From Flavobacterium sp. SUN052 (GTDB taxonomy: Bacteria; Bacteroidota; Bacteroidia; Flavobacteriales; Flavobacteriaceae): a stretch of DNA of 62,798 bases. The notes under the pieces were generated by a model. The model saw only the letters and a list, made by a program, of their open reading frames with translations. It ran no database searches and was not told the DNA's origin. The stretch lies in the NCBI RefSeq assembly GCF_028867935.1, contig NZ_JAPQNS010000024.1, forward strand, positions 1-62,798, given 5' to 3'. Positions 27,299 through 35,280 of this stretch are shown piece by piece. The position numbers were made by a program, and so were the translations under genes. Within the stretch, counting starts at the first letter, position 1; each line of letters starts with the position of its first letter.

Positions 27299-27410
27299 CC
27301 ATTGAGCAGCCAACAGTTTGTACAATGAATAACGAACAGCTAACGGCTGACAGCTTGACTCTATAAAATGGAATCACTGTTACTTGTTATCTGATAACTG
27401 ATACCTGAAA

Positions 27411-29072
27411 ATGCGCCTTCCAATTATATTTTCTATCGATGACGACCAGCAAGTGCTGGATTCTATCAAGAGAGATTTACGTCAACAGTATCGCAAAGAG
27501 TATAGAATCATGGCGACTACCTCAGCGCAGGAAGTGCTTGATTCGTTGCCGGAATTAAAGAAAAAAGGCGAGGAAGTAGCACTCTTCCTTTCAGATCAGC
27601 GAATGCCCGAAATGGCTGGGGTAGACTTCCTGAAAAAGGCCAGGGAGTTATATCCCAATGCCAAACGAGTCTTGCTCACAGCTTACTCAGACACGGATGC
27701 GGCCGTCAGAGCCATTAATGAAGTGCAACTGGATTACTATATCGCCAAGCCTTGGGACCCGCCTGAAGAGAAGTTATATCCTGTTTTGGCCGAACTCTTG
27801 TCGGACTGGCAATCGCGTTATCGACCCGGCTTTGATGGATTGAAATTGATTGGCTACCAGTTTTCACCCCTGTCGCACGAGCTGAAAGATTTTCTGGCAG
27901 GTAACCTGTTTCCGTACCAGTGGATTAATGTGGAAACTGACCCCGAAGCAGATAAATTGCTTCAATTGTATGAATTGACTAAAGCTGATTTGCCCGCGGT
28001 GTTAACCGGTGAAGGTACCGTGCTGAAACGCCCAACAATTGCTGAGTTAGGCGAGAAGGTGGGTTTGAGTCCCAAGGCATCGCAGTCGTTGTATGATCTG
28101 GCCATTATTGGAGCTGGCCCTGCGGGGCTGGCAGCGGCCGTTTATGGAGGATCAGAAGGTCTGCGAACCATTATGATCGACAAGCGAGGGCCCGGTGGAC
28201 AGGCTGGTACCAGTTCGCGCATTGAAAATTACCTAGGCTTCCCCAATGGGCTTAGCGGTGCCGAACTTACCCGGAGAGCCATTGCTCAGGCTCAACGGTT
28301 TGGCGTAGAGTTTCTGGCTCCGCAGGAAGTCGTTTCAATTAAGTCCGAGGGGCAGTACAAACATATTAAAATGGCCGACGAGAGTGAAGTTGTAGCGCGG
28401 TCAATTTTACTGAGTACAGGCGTTTCGTACCACAAATTAGAGAACGAAAGTTTAGACAAATTCACAGGTGCTGGCGTGTATTATGGCGCAGCAACCACCG
28501 AAGCGTACGCGTTCAAAGGGCAGCCCGTGTACATTGTCGGTGGCGGAAATTCAGCGGGTCAGGGAGCGATGTATTTATCGCGTACGGCCTCCGAAGTATT
28601 TATTTGCGTGCGCCGGGCTGACCTTTCTGAATCTATGTCGCAGTACCTCATCGACCAGATCGATAATACGCCAAATATCACCGTTGTGCCATTCACTGAA
28701 GTGGTCGAAGGCCTGGGTGATCAGAAGCTGGAATGCCTGATTCTGGAAGATACCAAGACCAAAGAACGCCGGAAAGTGGGTGCGGCTGGTTTGTTTATAT
28801 TCATCGGCGCTAAACCTTACACGGACTGGATCGAGATGGATATCCTGAAAGACGACAAGGGTTTCATCGCCACCGGCCGTGATATGGGCCGGTACGCTGA
28901 GTACAAAAAAGTCTGGCGTCAAGATCGCGAACCGTACTCCCTAGAAACATGTAGTCCTGGCATTTTTGCCGCGGGCGATGTGCGCGCAGGCGCCATGGCG
29001 CGAGTTGCCTCAGCCGTTGGCGAGGGAGCCATGGCTGTCAGTTTCGTTCACAAATACTTGGCAGAGAGCTAA
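27411..29072 (+). CDS. Receiver domain fused to a thioredoxin-reductase-like flavoprotein
   Basis: The 553-residue protein has three parts. Residues 1-130 are a response-regulator receiver with acidic pocket, phospho-acceptor Asp62 (LSDQRMPE), Thr90 and Lys113. Residues 143-220 look like a thioredoxin-fold domain without a CxxC. Residues 228-550 are a thioredoxin-reductase-like domain with FAD motif IGAGPAG and NAD(P)H motif VGGGNSAG. Where TrxB has CATC this protein has GAATT (359-363), so the disulfide-active cysteines are missing. Annotation as thioredoxin reductase would therefore mislead. The likely partner is the upstream kinase. The stop codon abuts the ftsK stop with no gap. Confidence 0.92.
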   Translation: MRLPIIFSIDDDQQVLDSIKRDLRQQYRKEYRIMATTSAQEVLDSLPELKKKGEEVALFLSDQRMPEMAGVDFLKKARELYPNAKRVLLTAYSDTDAAVRAINEVQLDYYIAKPWDPPEEKLYPVLAELLSDWQSRYRPGFDGLKLIGYQFSPLSHELKDFLAGNLFPYQWINVETDPEADKLLQLYELTKADLPAVLTGEGTVLKRPTIAELGEKVGLSPKASQSLYDLAIIGAGPAGLAAAVYGGSEGLRTIMIDKRGPGGQAGTSSRIENYLGFPNGLSGAELTRRAIAQAQRFGVEFLAPQEVVSIKSEGQYKHIKMADESEVVARSILLSTGVSYHKLENESLDKFTGAGVYYGAATTEAYAFKGQPVYIVGGGNSAGQGAMYLSRTASEVFICVRRADLSESMSQYLIDQIDNTPNITVVPFTEVVEGLGDQKLECLILEDTKTKERRKVGAAGLFIFIGAKPYTDWIEMDILKDDKGFIATGRDMGRYAEYKKVWRQDREPYSLETCSPGIFAAGDVRAGAMARVASAVGEGAMAVSFVHKYLAES

Positions 29073-31604
29073 TCAATTCGACAATCGCTTCAAATGTTCC
29101 TCTAGTTGCTGAACATCGTGGAAGAGCACGTCGCGGGCTTTGCTGCCGGTGAATGGACCAACAATACCCGCTACTTCTAACTGATCGACAATGCGCCCGG
29201 CCCTATTATAGCCAAGCTTCAACCGCCGTTGGATGAGGGAAGTGCTACCCTGCTGGTGAAGCACTACCATGCGGGCCGCTTCGTCGAACATGGGGTCGCG
29301 GTTTTCCATATCAACGTCCCGATCCTCTTCGCTATTTCCACTGTCGTCACCCGCAAATTCGGGGAGAGCATACGCTTCATCATAGCCGCGCTGGTTGCCC
29401 ACAAAATCGCAGATTTCTTCAATCTCATTGGTATCGACGAATGGGCACTGTAAGCGAATAATGTCGGAGTTAGATGATAACAACATATCACCCATGCCCA
29501 CTAGTTGCTCGGCACCACCTGTATCCAGAATGGTGCGGGAGTCAATTTTAGAGGTCACTTTAAACGACAAACGGGCGGGGAAGTTGGCTTTGATCAGACC
29601 TGTGATCACGTTCACCGAAGGCCGTTGGGTAGCTACCACGAGGTGAATACCAATTGCCCGGGCCAACTGTGCCAACCGGGCAATGGGTTGTTCTACCTCC
29701 TTGCCAGCCGTCATCATCAAGTCGGCTAATTCGTCGATTACCAGCACTATATACGGAAGGAACCGGTGGCCCTTTTCGGGGCTGAGCCGCCGATTGACGA
29801 ACTTGACGTTGTACTCTTTGATGTTTCGGCAGTTGGCGTCCTTGAGCAGGTTATACCGATTGTCCATCTCAATACAGAGTGAGTTAAGCGTGTTCACTAC
29901 CTTTTTGGTATCGGTAATGATCGCTTCGTCGGTATCGGGGAGCTTAGCCAGAAAATGACGCTCCAGCCGGTTAAACAGGGTGAGTTCCACCTTTTTGGGG
30001 TCAACCAAAACAAACTTCAACTGAGCCGGGTGTTTCTTGTAGATCAGTGAGGTCAGCAACACGTTCAAACCCACCGACTTACCCTGGCCCGTCGCGCCCG
30101 CCATCAGTAAGTGAGGCATCTTGGCGAGATCGGCTACGTAGATTTCGTTGGAGATAGTTTTGCCCAGCACAATAGGCAAATCCATATTGGCTTTATTGAA
30201 CTTCTCACTGGTCATCACCGAGCGAATCGACACCATTTCGCGGTTCTTATTCGGAACCTCAATCCCAATTGTCCCTTTGCCGGGCATTGGCGCAATGATA
30301 CGAATACCAAGGGCGGCCAAACTCAAAGCAATGTCGTCTTCAAGGTTTTTGATCTTAGAAATCCGAACGCCATCCGCAGGGATAATTTCGTACAGGGTAA
30401 CCGTTGGCCCAACTTCAGCGAAGATTTTCTTGATGCCAATGCCAAACTTCAGTAGCGTATCCTCGATCTTATTTTTGTTCTCTTCAAGCTCAAATTCAGA
30501 TACCTGGGCTTTGCCTTTATTAGGGTAATCCGTGAGCAATTCAGCAGTCGGATACAGGTAGCTTGGTAGGTCAAGTGTAGGGTCGTAGAGACCATGCGTT
30601 GCTACCAGATCGAGGTCGTCTTCGGCAACATCAACATCGAAAGTTGGTGTTGTGGTGGGCAATTCAGTATCATCGGCTGGGGCACTTTTTACAATAAGTG
30701 TGGTGCCTACCGTTGATTCCTTCACCCCAGTAATTTCATAAGTTTCTGCCCCGTTCAATACCGGTTTTTCTTCGGTAATAGAAGGCTCAACAGACCTTTC
30801 TACTGCATGTCCATTTGCACGTAGTATGTTATTTGTTACTGGCTGAGACGGTCTAGCAGTTGGCACTTCTGGCTCTGTTTCATCGTCATCGTCACCATAA
30901 TCAGCCAGTGTATCATCAGTGCCCGCGTCTTCTGACTCAGTACGGGTGCCCAAGTTTTTAAGCCACGGTAAGGATGTGATGTTGAAGAAAAAGACAATAA
31001 ACAGAAATAGCATGAAGCCAATGATAGCCAAACTCCCCCAGCCTAGCAGACTCTGTAGCAAAGCGTTAAGTTCGTAGCCGATGCCCCCGCACCAGATGCT
31101 TCCTTCGGCAACGGAGTCAGTAGCCAGAACAAAATAGCCAGTGAACAAGCTAATCCAGAGCATTCCGAACAGCGTGGCTTTGGTTGTTCGGGCTAGCGGC
31201 ATCAGTTCTTTTCCAATGGCCAGCTTATAGCCCGATAAAAACACGATCAGCGGTAAGCCCAACGCACCAATTCCGAACCAGCGGAAAATAAAGACGTGCC
31301 CGATATAGGCCCCTAGTAACCCCAGCCAGTTTCTAGCTTCGGCCCCGTTTGTGCGCACTGGCACATCGAGCCCGGCATCAACTACACTCTGGTCAGCATT
31401 ACCATTGAGTATATACGAAACGAAAGCAATGAAAAGACCAAGGCCCATGAGCATCATAAACACCCCAAGGGTGAGCGTAGAGCGTTGGTCGGTGAGCCAC
31501 CGGTCGAGGGCTGCTGCCCAGTCGAACGAAGGTTCGCTGGTAGTAGTAGCCTTAGATCGTCGGCGATTAGTATTTTGTCGGGAAGTAGCAGTCGATTGGG
31601 CCAT
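29073..31604 (-). CDS. ftsK: DNA translocase FtsK
   Basis: This hexameric membrane-anchored DNA pump resolves chromosomes at the division septum. The protein has 843 residues. It has an N-terminal part with about four to five hydrophobic segments (about residues 40-215) and a variable acidic linker (about 220-340). The RecA-like motor has Walker A AGATGQGKSVGLNVLL near residue 505 and Walker B VLVIDELADLMM. A C-terminal gamma winged-helix domain (GSTSLIQRRLKLGYNRAGRI) binds orienting DNA motifs. Its stop codon directly abuts that of the receiver-flavoprotein gene, so there is no room for a terminator between them. Confidence 0.97.
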   Translation of the reverse strand: MAQSTATSRQNTNRRRSKATTTSEPSFDWAAALDRWLTDQRSTLTLGVFMMLMGLGLFIAFVSYILNGNADQSVVDAGLDVPVRTNGAEARNWLGLLGAYIGHVFIFRWFGIGALGLPLIVFLSGYKLAIGKELMPLARTTKATLFGMLWISLFTGYFVLATDSVAEGSIWCGGIGYELNALLQSLLGWGSLAIIGFMLFLFIVFFFNITSLPWLKNLGTRTESEDAGTDDTLADYGDDDDETEPEVPTARPSQPVTNNILRANGHAVERSVEPSITEEKPVLNGAETYEITGVKESTVGTTLIVKSAPADDTELPTTTPTFDVDVAEDDLDLVATHGLYDPTLDLPSYLYPTAELLTDYPNKGKAQVSEFELEENKNKIEDTLLKFGIGIKKIFAEVGPTVTLYEIIPADGVRISKIKNLEDDIALSLAALGIRIIAPMPGKGTIGIEVPNKNREMVSIRSVMTSEKFNKANMDLPIVLGKTISNEIYVADLAKMPHLLMAGATGQGKSVGLNVLLTSLIYKKHPAQLKFVLVDPKKVELTLFNRLERHFLAKLPDTDEAIITDTKKVVNTLNSLCIEMDNRYNLLKDANCRNIKEYNVKFVNRRLSPEKGHRFLPYIVLVIDELADLMMTAGKEVEQPIARLAQLARAIGIHLVVATQRPSVNVITGLIKANFPARLSFKVTSKIDSRTILDTGGAEQLVGMGDMLLSSNSDIIRLQCPFVDTNEIEEICDFVGNQRGYDEAYALPEFAGDDSGNSEEDRDVDMENRDPMFDEAARMVVLHQQGSTSLIQRRLKLGYNRAGRIVDQLEVAGIVGPFTGSKARDVLFHDVQQLEEHLKRLSN

Positions 31605-31723
31605 GGGTCAGGGCTGTGGCTTCTGGTGTAAATTTCCGCGTTTTTGCTGATATGAAAAAGGGATTTTGGATTATAGATTTTGAGGATTGACTACCGTGCT
31701 GTCTACTATCCGGTATCAAACGT

Positions 31724-32761
31724 CTAAAGACTATGATCCAGTATCCCTTTGCAAATGCGTTTAGCCATGGCTGGGCCCTCATAAATAAACCCTGTATAAA
31801 CCTGAACCAGACTGGCTCCCGCCTGGAGTTTTTCGAGTGCATCTTCAGCTGTGAAGATCCCCCCTACTCCAACAATTGGAAACGACCCTCCTGACTTCTG
31901 GTACAGATAGCGAATTACTTCCGTAGATCGGTTACGAACAGGTTTCCCACTGACACCGCCGGCGCCAATGTTCTCCACCGCTTGAGAATCTGTTTTGAGG
32001 TCAGCGCGGCTGATGGTTGTATTGGTGGCAATAACGCCCGCAATTTGGGTATCGGTCACAATGGCCACAATATCATCCAACTGAGAATCGGTGAGATCAG
32101 GAGCGATTTTAAGCAGAATGGGTTTAGGCTTGGGCCTGGCGCGATTGTCCTGCTGTAGAGCCAGCAGCAAACGAGTCAGGGGTTCCCGCTCCTGTAGATC
32201 GCGCAGGCCGGGTGTGTTGGGCGAACTAACGTTGACCACAAAATAGTCGACCGTATCGAACAGATCGTGGAAGCAACGCTGATAGTCATGTAGAGCCTCC
32301 TCATTCGGAGTGTCTTTATTTTTGCCAATGTTTCCACCGACAATTACTCGTTGGTTCAGGCTCCGAAGTCGCCCAGCTGCTGGACCAGCCCCTTTGTTGT
32401 TGAAACCCATGCGGTTGATGAGTCCACCGTCGGCTTTGAGCCGGAACAGGCGGGGCTTTGGGTTGCCGGGTTGAGGACGGGGGGTTACGGTACCAATCTC
32501 CACAAACCCGAAGCCAAGCGCACTTAACTCTGTTACCAGTTCCGCATTTTTGTCGAAGCCGGCAGCCATACCCACCGGATTAGGAAAGTCAATTCCAAAA
32601 ACCGTGCGACGCAAACGAGGATCATCGACTACATAAAGCCGACGCGCCAGCCAGCGCATACCCGGAATAGCTAAAGTGAATTTGAGTGCCGACGTGGCAA
32701 AATGGTGAATGGTCTCAGCGTCGAAGCGGAAGAGAATCGGGAGAACAATACGCTTGTACAT
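31724..32761 (-). CDS. pyrD: Dihydroorotate dehydrogenase (quinone), class 2
   Basis: This enzyme oxidises dihydroorotate to orotate in pyrimidine synthesis and passes electrons to quinone at the membrane. The protein has 345 residues from the ATG at 32761. The N-terminal [20 protein letters not shown] extension is the membrane/quinone-binding part of class 2. FMN-site motifs are [17 protein letters not shown] and [10 protein letters not shown], and the catalytic serine lies in [16 protein letters not shown] perfect TACCTTTG lies only 4 bases before this ATG, so the mRNA may be leaderless; the N-terminal homology argues against a later start. Confidence 0.96.
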   Translation of the reverse strand: MYKRIVLPILFRFDAETIHHFATSALKFTLAIPGMRWLARRLYVVDDPRLRRTVFGIDFPNPVGMAAGFDKNAELVTELSALGFGFVEIGTVTPRPQPGNPKPRLFRLKADGGLINRMGFNNKGAGPAAGRLRSLNQRVIVGGNIGKNKDTPNEEALHDYQRCFHDLFDTVDYFVVNVSSPNTPGLRDLQEREPLTRLLLALQQDNRARPKPKPILLKIAPDLTDSQLDDIVAIVTDTQIAGVIATNTTISRADLKTDSQAVENIGAGGVSGKPVRNRSTEVIRYLYQKSGGSFPIVGVGGIFTAEDALEKLQAGASLVQVYTGFIYEGPAMAKRICKGILDHSL

Positions 32762-32765
32762 ACCG

Positions 32766-32773
32766 CAAAGGTA
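32766..32773 (-). promoter_or_regulatory. -7 promoter element of pyrD
   Basis: TACCTTTG on the minus strand, an exact TAnnTTTG match, ends 4 bases upstream of the pyrD ATG. A start about 7 bases after the box would coincide with the start codon. No TTG is found at the -33 distance, which lowers the confidence. Confidence 0.5.
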
Positions 32774-32854
32774 CAATCTCAAACGCGTATTCGGAGGTAT
32801 TCATGGGTAGATGAGTTGTAGCACCACCCAGTGAGCAGTGCTACACGTATCTCA

Positions 32855-33805
32855 TTACCGGAACCGCTGAATGCTGAAGTCCTGTGCGTTGCCGGTTTCA
32901 CCAATGCGGGCATTCAACGTATAAATCTGGTTGTTAACGGCTACACTGGTTGTTGCGCCCAGATAGCCCGTTGCGTCGAATTTGATAATTGAAGCTGTTT
33001 GCCAGTTATCGGTGCTACGAACCTGAGCTACTCGATTGCCACCCGTCACTACGTACAGATCACCATTAAGCAACGTCAATCCATCGCCGGGCAACGCACC
33101 AGTTCCCGTTATTTCGGTGATAGCGTTTCCGTTCTGCAAATCAACTTTATACAGTTTTCCTTGTCCTGTGTTAGCCACGATAAGGTAATTGTTAGGATGG
33201 TAAACAATGCCATTCAGGCCAAAAGTAGCGCTCGAGAACTTAACGTCGTCTCTTGCCAGAACGCTGGCCGTACCATCTGGATTAACTTTGTAGATCACGG
33301 GTGAAAAAGAATCTGTCACATAGGCAGTTCCGTCGGGAGCGAGGGTTACATCGTTGGCAAAGTTTGGCTCTGCTGCTGGTATCAAGGCATCTAAATCAGT
33401 TCGGCGTTCTAGCTGGCGTGTGTTCAGGTTGAAAACCAACAGTTCAGCTGTCTGACGAGTTGTTGCGGTAGTACTCTTGGTTGACCGCCCCTGGTCGCCA
33501 TTACAAACAAATATGCGGCCGTTAGCCATCTTCATGCCAATACCACTGATCAACTCGGGGGGTGTAATCAGATCGGCATACGTGCCATCTTTACCCACCG
33601 TACCGATTTTGCCGAACGGAATAGAGGTAACCAGAAACTTGTCTAACTGCGCCGAGTACGCAATGCCTTCGGGATATTGGCGCTGCGACACAAAGTCAAT
33701 ACGCTCTGGAAAAGAAGCGTTTGGGCTGTTGGCGTGATCTTCGCAACCAGTTAGCCACAGAGCTGATACGAAAAGTAAAGAGCAGGAGAAGTGTTTTGCT
33801 TTCAT
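32855..33805 (-). CDS. Beta-propeller lipoprotein (SMP-30/NHL-like)
   Basis: A 316-residue lipoprotein: the signal ends with a lipobox at Cys21 (ALWLTGC). The rest carries repeated blades such as DVTLAPDGTAYVTDSFSPVI and GIVYHPNNYLIVANTGQGK, typical of six-bladed SMP-30/gluconolactonase or NHL-type propellers. Substrate and activity are unknown, and metal-binding residues could not be assigned with certainty. It is a single gene; a perfect 9-bp hairpin (33834-33859) lies in the leader 29 bases upstream of the ATG. Confidence 0.8.
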   Translation of the reverse strand: MKAKHFSCSLLFVSALWLTGCEDHANSPNASFPERIDFVSQRQYPEGIAYSAQLDKFLVTSIPFGKIGTVGKDGTYADLITPPELISGIGMKMANGRIFVCNGDQGRSTKSTTATTRQTAELLVFNLNTRQLERRTDLDALIPAAEPNFANDVTLAPDGTAYVTDSFSPVIYKVNPDGTASVLARDDVKFSSATFGLNGIVYHPNNYLIVANTGQGKLYKVDLQNGNAITEITGTGALPGDGLTLLNGDLYVVTGGNRVAQVRSTDNWQTASIIKFDATGYLGATTSVAVNNQIYTLNARIGETGNAQDFSIQRFR

Positions 33806-34051
33806 AACGAATATATATTAATGAGGATAGCGGTCAGCCTAGACTTATGGCTAGGCTGATCATTCCTTTAAATGGCCTATTCAACCAATTTGTTTTATAA
33901 TCTGTGTAGTAACATGGGTTTTCCAGTTAAGAGAAAAGTTGTGAGTGATAAGTAACTGGTTGTGACCATAATAAAAAACGGGCGTCTGCTTACTAGGCGA
34001 AACGTAAAAGCTATTCAGCTATATACCGTTTGATACCAATGGATAAATGGG

Positions 34052-34081
34052 AAAAAAGGCTAACAGGAGTTGGCCTTTTTT
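34052..34081. terminator. Orphan intrinsic terminator 1
   Basis: A stem of 13 pairs with one G-T pair (AAAAAAGGCTAAC / GTTGGCCTTTTTT), loop AGGA, and T-tracts on both strands. No annotated gene ends here on either strand, so it may close an unannotated small RNA. Confidence 0.65.
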
Positions 34082-34244
34082 TTATGCGCCGAGCTGACTG
34101 AAGCGAAACTACTGCACTGGTCACGGGCCGTACATTCGAATAAAGGGCTACTGAAACAAAAATTTGTTGGTAGAAAATGACGAGAACGAAATTCTGCGGT
34201 CATACCATTGCTGGGGTGGAAACATCTCAGGCGACTAATTACTC

Positions 34245-34288
34245 TAACCCATATGAAGTCCCCTTTTGAGGGGGCTTCTTGTGGGTTA
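34245..34288 (+). terminator. Orphan long hairpin 2
   Basis: Outer stem TAACCCA/TGGGTTA (34245-34251 with 34282-34288), a 3x3 internal loop, then inner stem GAAGTCCCC/GGGGGCTTC (34255-34263 with 34270-34278, one G-T pair) and a 6-base loop. TTGTTTT follows, which could serve as a weak T-tract on the plus strand. No upstream plus-strand gene is known. It could end a small RNA or act as a structured leader. Confidence 0.5.
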
Positions 34289-34521
34289 TTGTTTTACAGA
34301 GCCTCCATCGGGAAATTACATCGGTTTATATAAAATTTGGCGTAAGTGAAACGCTACAGATAGTCTATAATAGACTTTTAATGTACTTTTTTTAAATCCA
34401 ATGTGATTATAAGGCCGTAAATGGATCAGACAACAATGCTAATAGAGTGCATATCGTTGGGTTAGCTTCGCTCTCGAAAGTTAACCCGAGAGGAATGATG
34501 CGCTGCTTTGCACAGTAAGTC

Positions 34522-35046
34522 TTGACAGACTCAACGCCCGATAACACACTATTAAACGACCTGATTCAGAATCGACCTGCGGCTTATCAGCGGGCATACG
34601 ATTATTATGGTCCTTTTTTGCTGGCTTACATTACCCGAATAGTCAAGGATAATGCAGAAGCCGAAGATTTGCTTCAGGATACGTTTGTCAAGATTTGGCA
34701 GAATATAGCCCACTACGACTCTTCGCACGGCAAGCTTGTTACCTGGATGATGAAAATAGCCCGGAATACAGCGCTTGATTTTTTACGATCAAATAATTCT
34801 CATGTGCTATTTATTGATACTAATGCAGATGCTTCTCAAGTGGCAAAAACGCCAAATTATACCTATATCGATTTCAAGGATTTGATCTACAGTACGCTAA
34901 CCGGAAAGTACCGGCAAGTAATCGAATTAGTGTATATCGAGGGATACTCAATGCAGGAAGTGGCTGATCTGCTGGAGTTGCCACTCGGTACGATCAAGAC
35001 TCAAGCTCGATGCGGGATTCAAATTCTCAGGAAGCTATTTCAGTGA
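34522..35046 (+). CDS. RNA polymerase sigma factor, ECF type
   Basis: The 174-residue protein has region 2 (AYDYYGPFLLAYITRIVKDN, EAEDLLQDTFVKIWQNI) and region 4 (YRQVIELVYIEGYSMQEVAD, LPLGTIKTQARCGIQIL), the two-domain layout of ECF sigma factors. The start is TTG at 34522. An in-frame stop lies just upstream at 34516, and the next ATG is in the middle of region 2, so TTG is the only good choice. No anti-sigma gene is adjacent, so control must come from elsewhere or from the gene-free stretch upstream. A terminator follows. Confidence 0.9.
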   Translation: MTDSTPDNTLLNDLIQNRPAAYQRAYDYYGPFLLAYITRIVKDNAEAEDLLQDTFVKIWQNIAHYDSSHGKLVTWMMKIARNTALDFLRSNNSHVLFIDTNADASQVAKTPNYTYIDFKDLIYSTLTGKYRQVIELVYIEGYSMQEVADLLELPLGTIKTQARCGIQILRKLFQ

Positions 35047-35073
35047 GCTCAGGCTCAGCACTGGCAACAAAAA

Positions 35074-35096
35074 AGCCAGTCAATTGATGACTGGCT
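35074..35096. terminator. Terminator between sigma gene and tRNA-Pro
   Basis: A perfect 9-bp stem (AGCCAGTCA / TGACTGGCT) with a 5-base loop. On the minus strand it is followed by TTTTTTG, so it mainly ends the tRNA transcript; the plus-strand side has only CTCTTTA. It may serve both genes. Confidence 0.8.
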
Positions 35097-35104
35097 CTCT
35101 TTAG

Positions 35105-35178
35105 TCGGGAAGGCGGGATTCGAACCCACGACCTCTTGCACCCCATGCAAGCACGCTACCGGACTGCGCTACATCCCG
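35105..35178 (-). tRNA. tRNA-Pro (anticodon GGG)
   Basis: The minus-strand sequence folds as a cloverleaf of 74 bases. The acceptor is CGGGATG/CTTCCCG (with one T-T mismatch). The D arm holds AGTCCGGTAGC. The anticodon stem CTTGC/GCAAG bounds loop ATGGGGT (anticodon GGG), and the T arm contains GGTTCGAATCCCG. The CCA end is not encoded. A promoter lies 11 bases upstream and a terminator 9 bases downstream, so it is a single-gene transcript. Confidence 0.95.
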
Positions 35179-35188
35179 AAATGCCCTG

Positions 35189-35218
35189 CAAAGATAATGG
35201 ATAATGATTAGTGTACAA
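35189..35218 (-). promoter_or_regulatory. Promoter of tRNA-Pro
   Basis: TATCTTTG on the minus strand (35189-35196) is a perfect TAnnTTTG, and TTG at 35216-35218 lies 19 bases upstream. The start would fall about 4 bases before the mature tRNA 5' end, as expected for a tRNA with a short leader. A TTATCCACA sequence lies at 35262-35270. Confidence 0.8.
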
Positions 35219-35280
35219 TGAGTATTGTCGAAAAACCGACTTGACCAATATACCGTAATCATTATCCACATTCACGCTTA

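Larger units (their letters stand above)
33806..34521. other. 716-bp gene-free stretch with hairpins, possible small RNA(s)
   Basis: No convincing protein gene lies here. It holds a perfect 9-bp hairpin TCAGCCTAG/CTAGGCTGA (33834-33859), near the start of the lipoprotein gene. It also holds two terminator-like hairpins, listed separately, that no annotated gene accounts for. The ECF sigma gene starts at the right end, so part of the stretch may be its promoter and leader. No TAnnTTTG box was found on either strand near these hairpins. Confidence 0.4.

Noticed and set aside
27411..29072. Naming the receiver-flavoprotein trxB
   Set aside because: The CATC active site is absent and the protein carries an N-terminal receiver, so the name would imply an activity that the sequence does not support.
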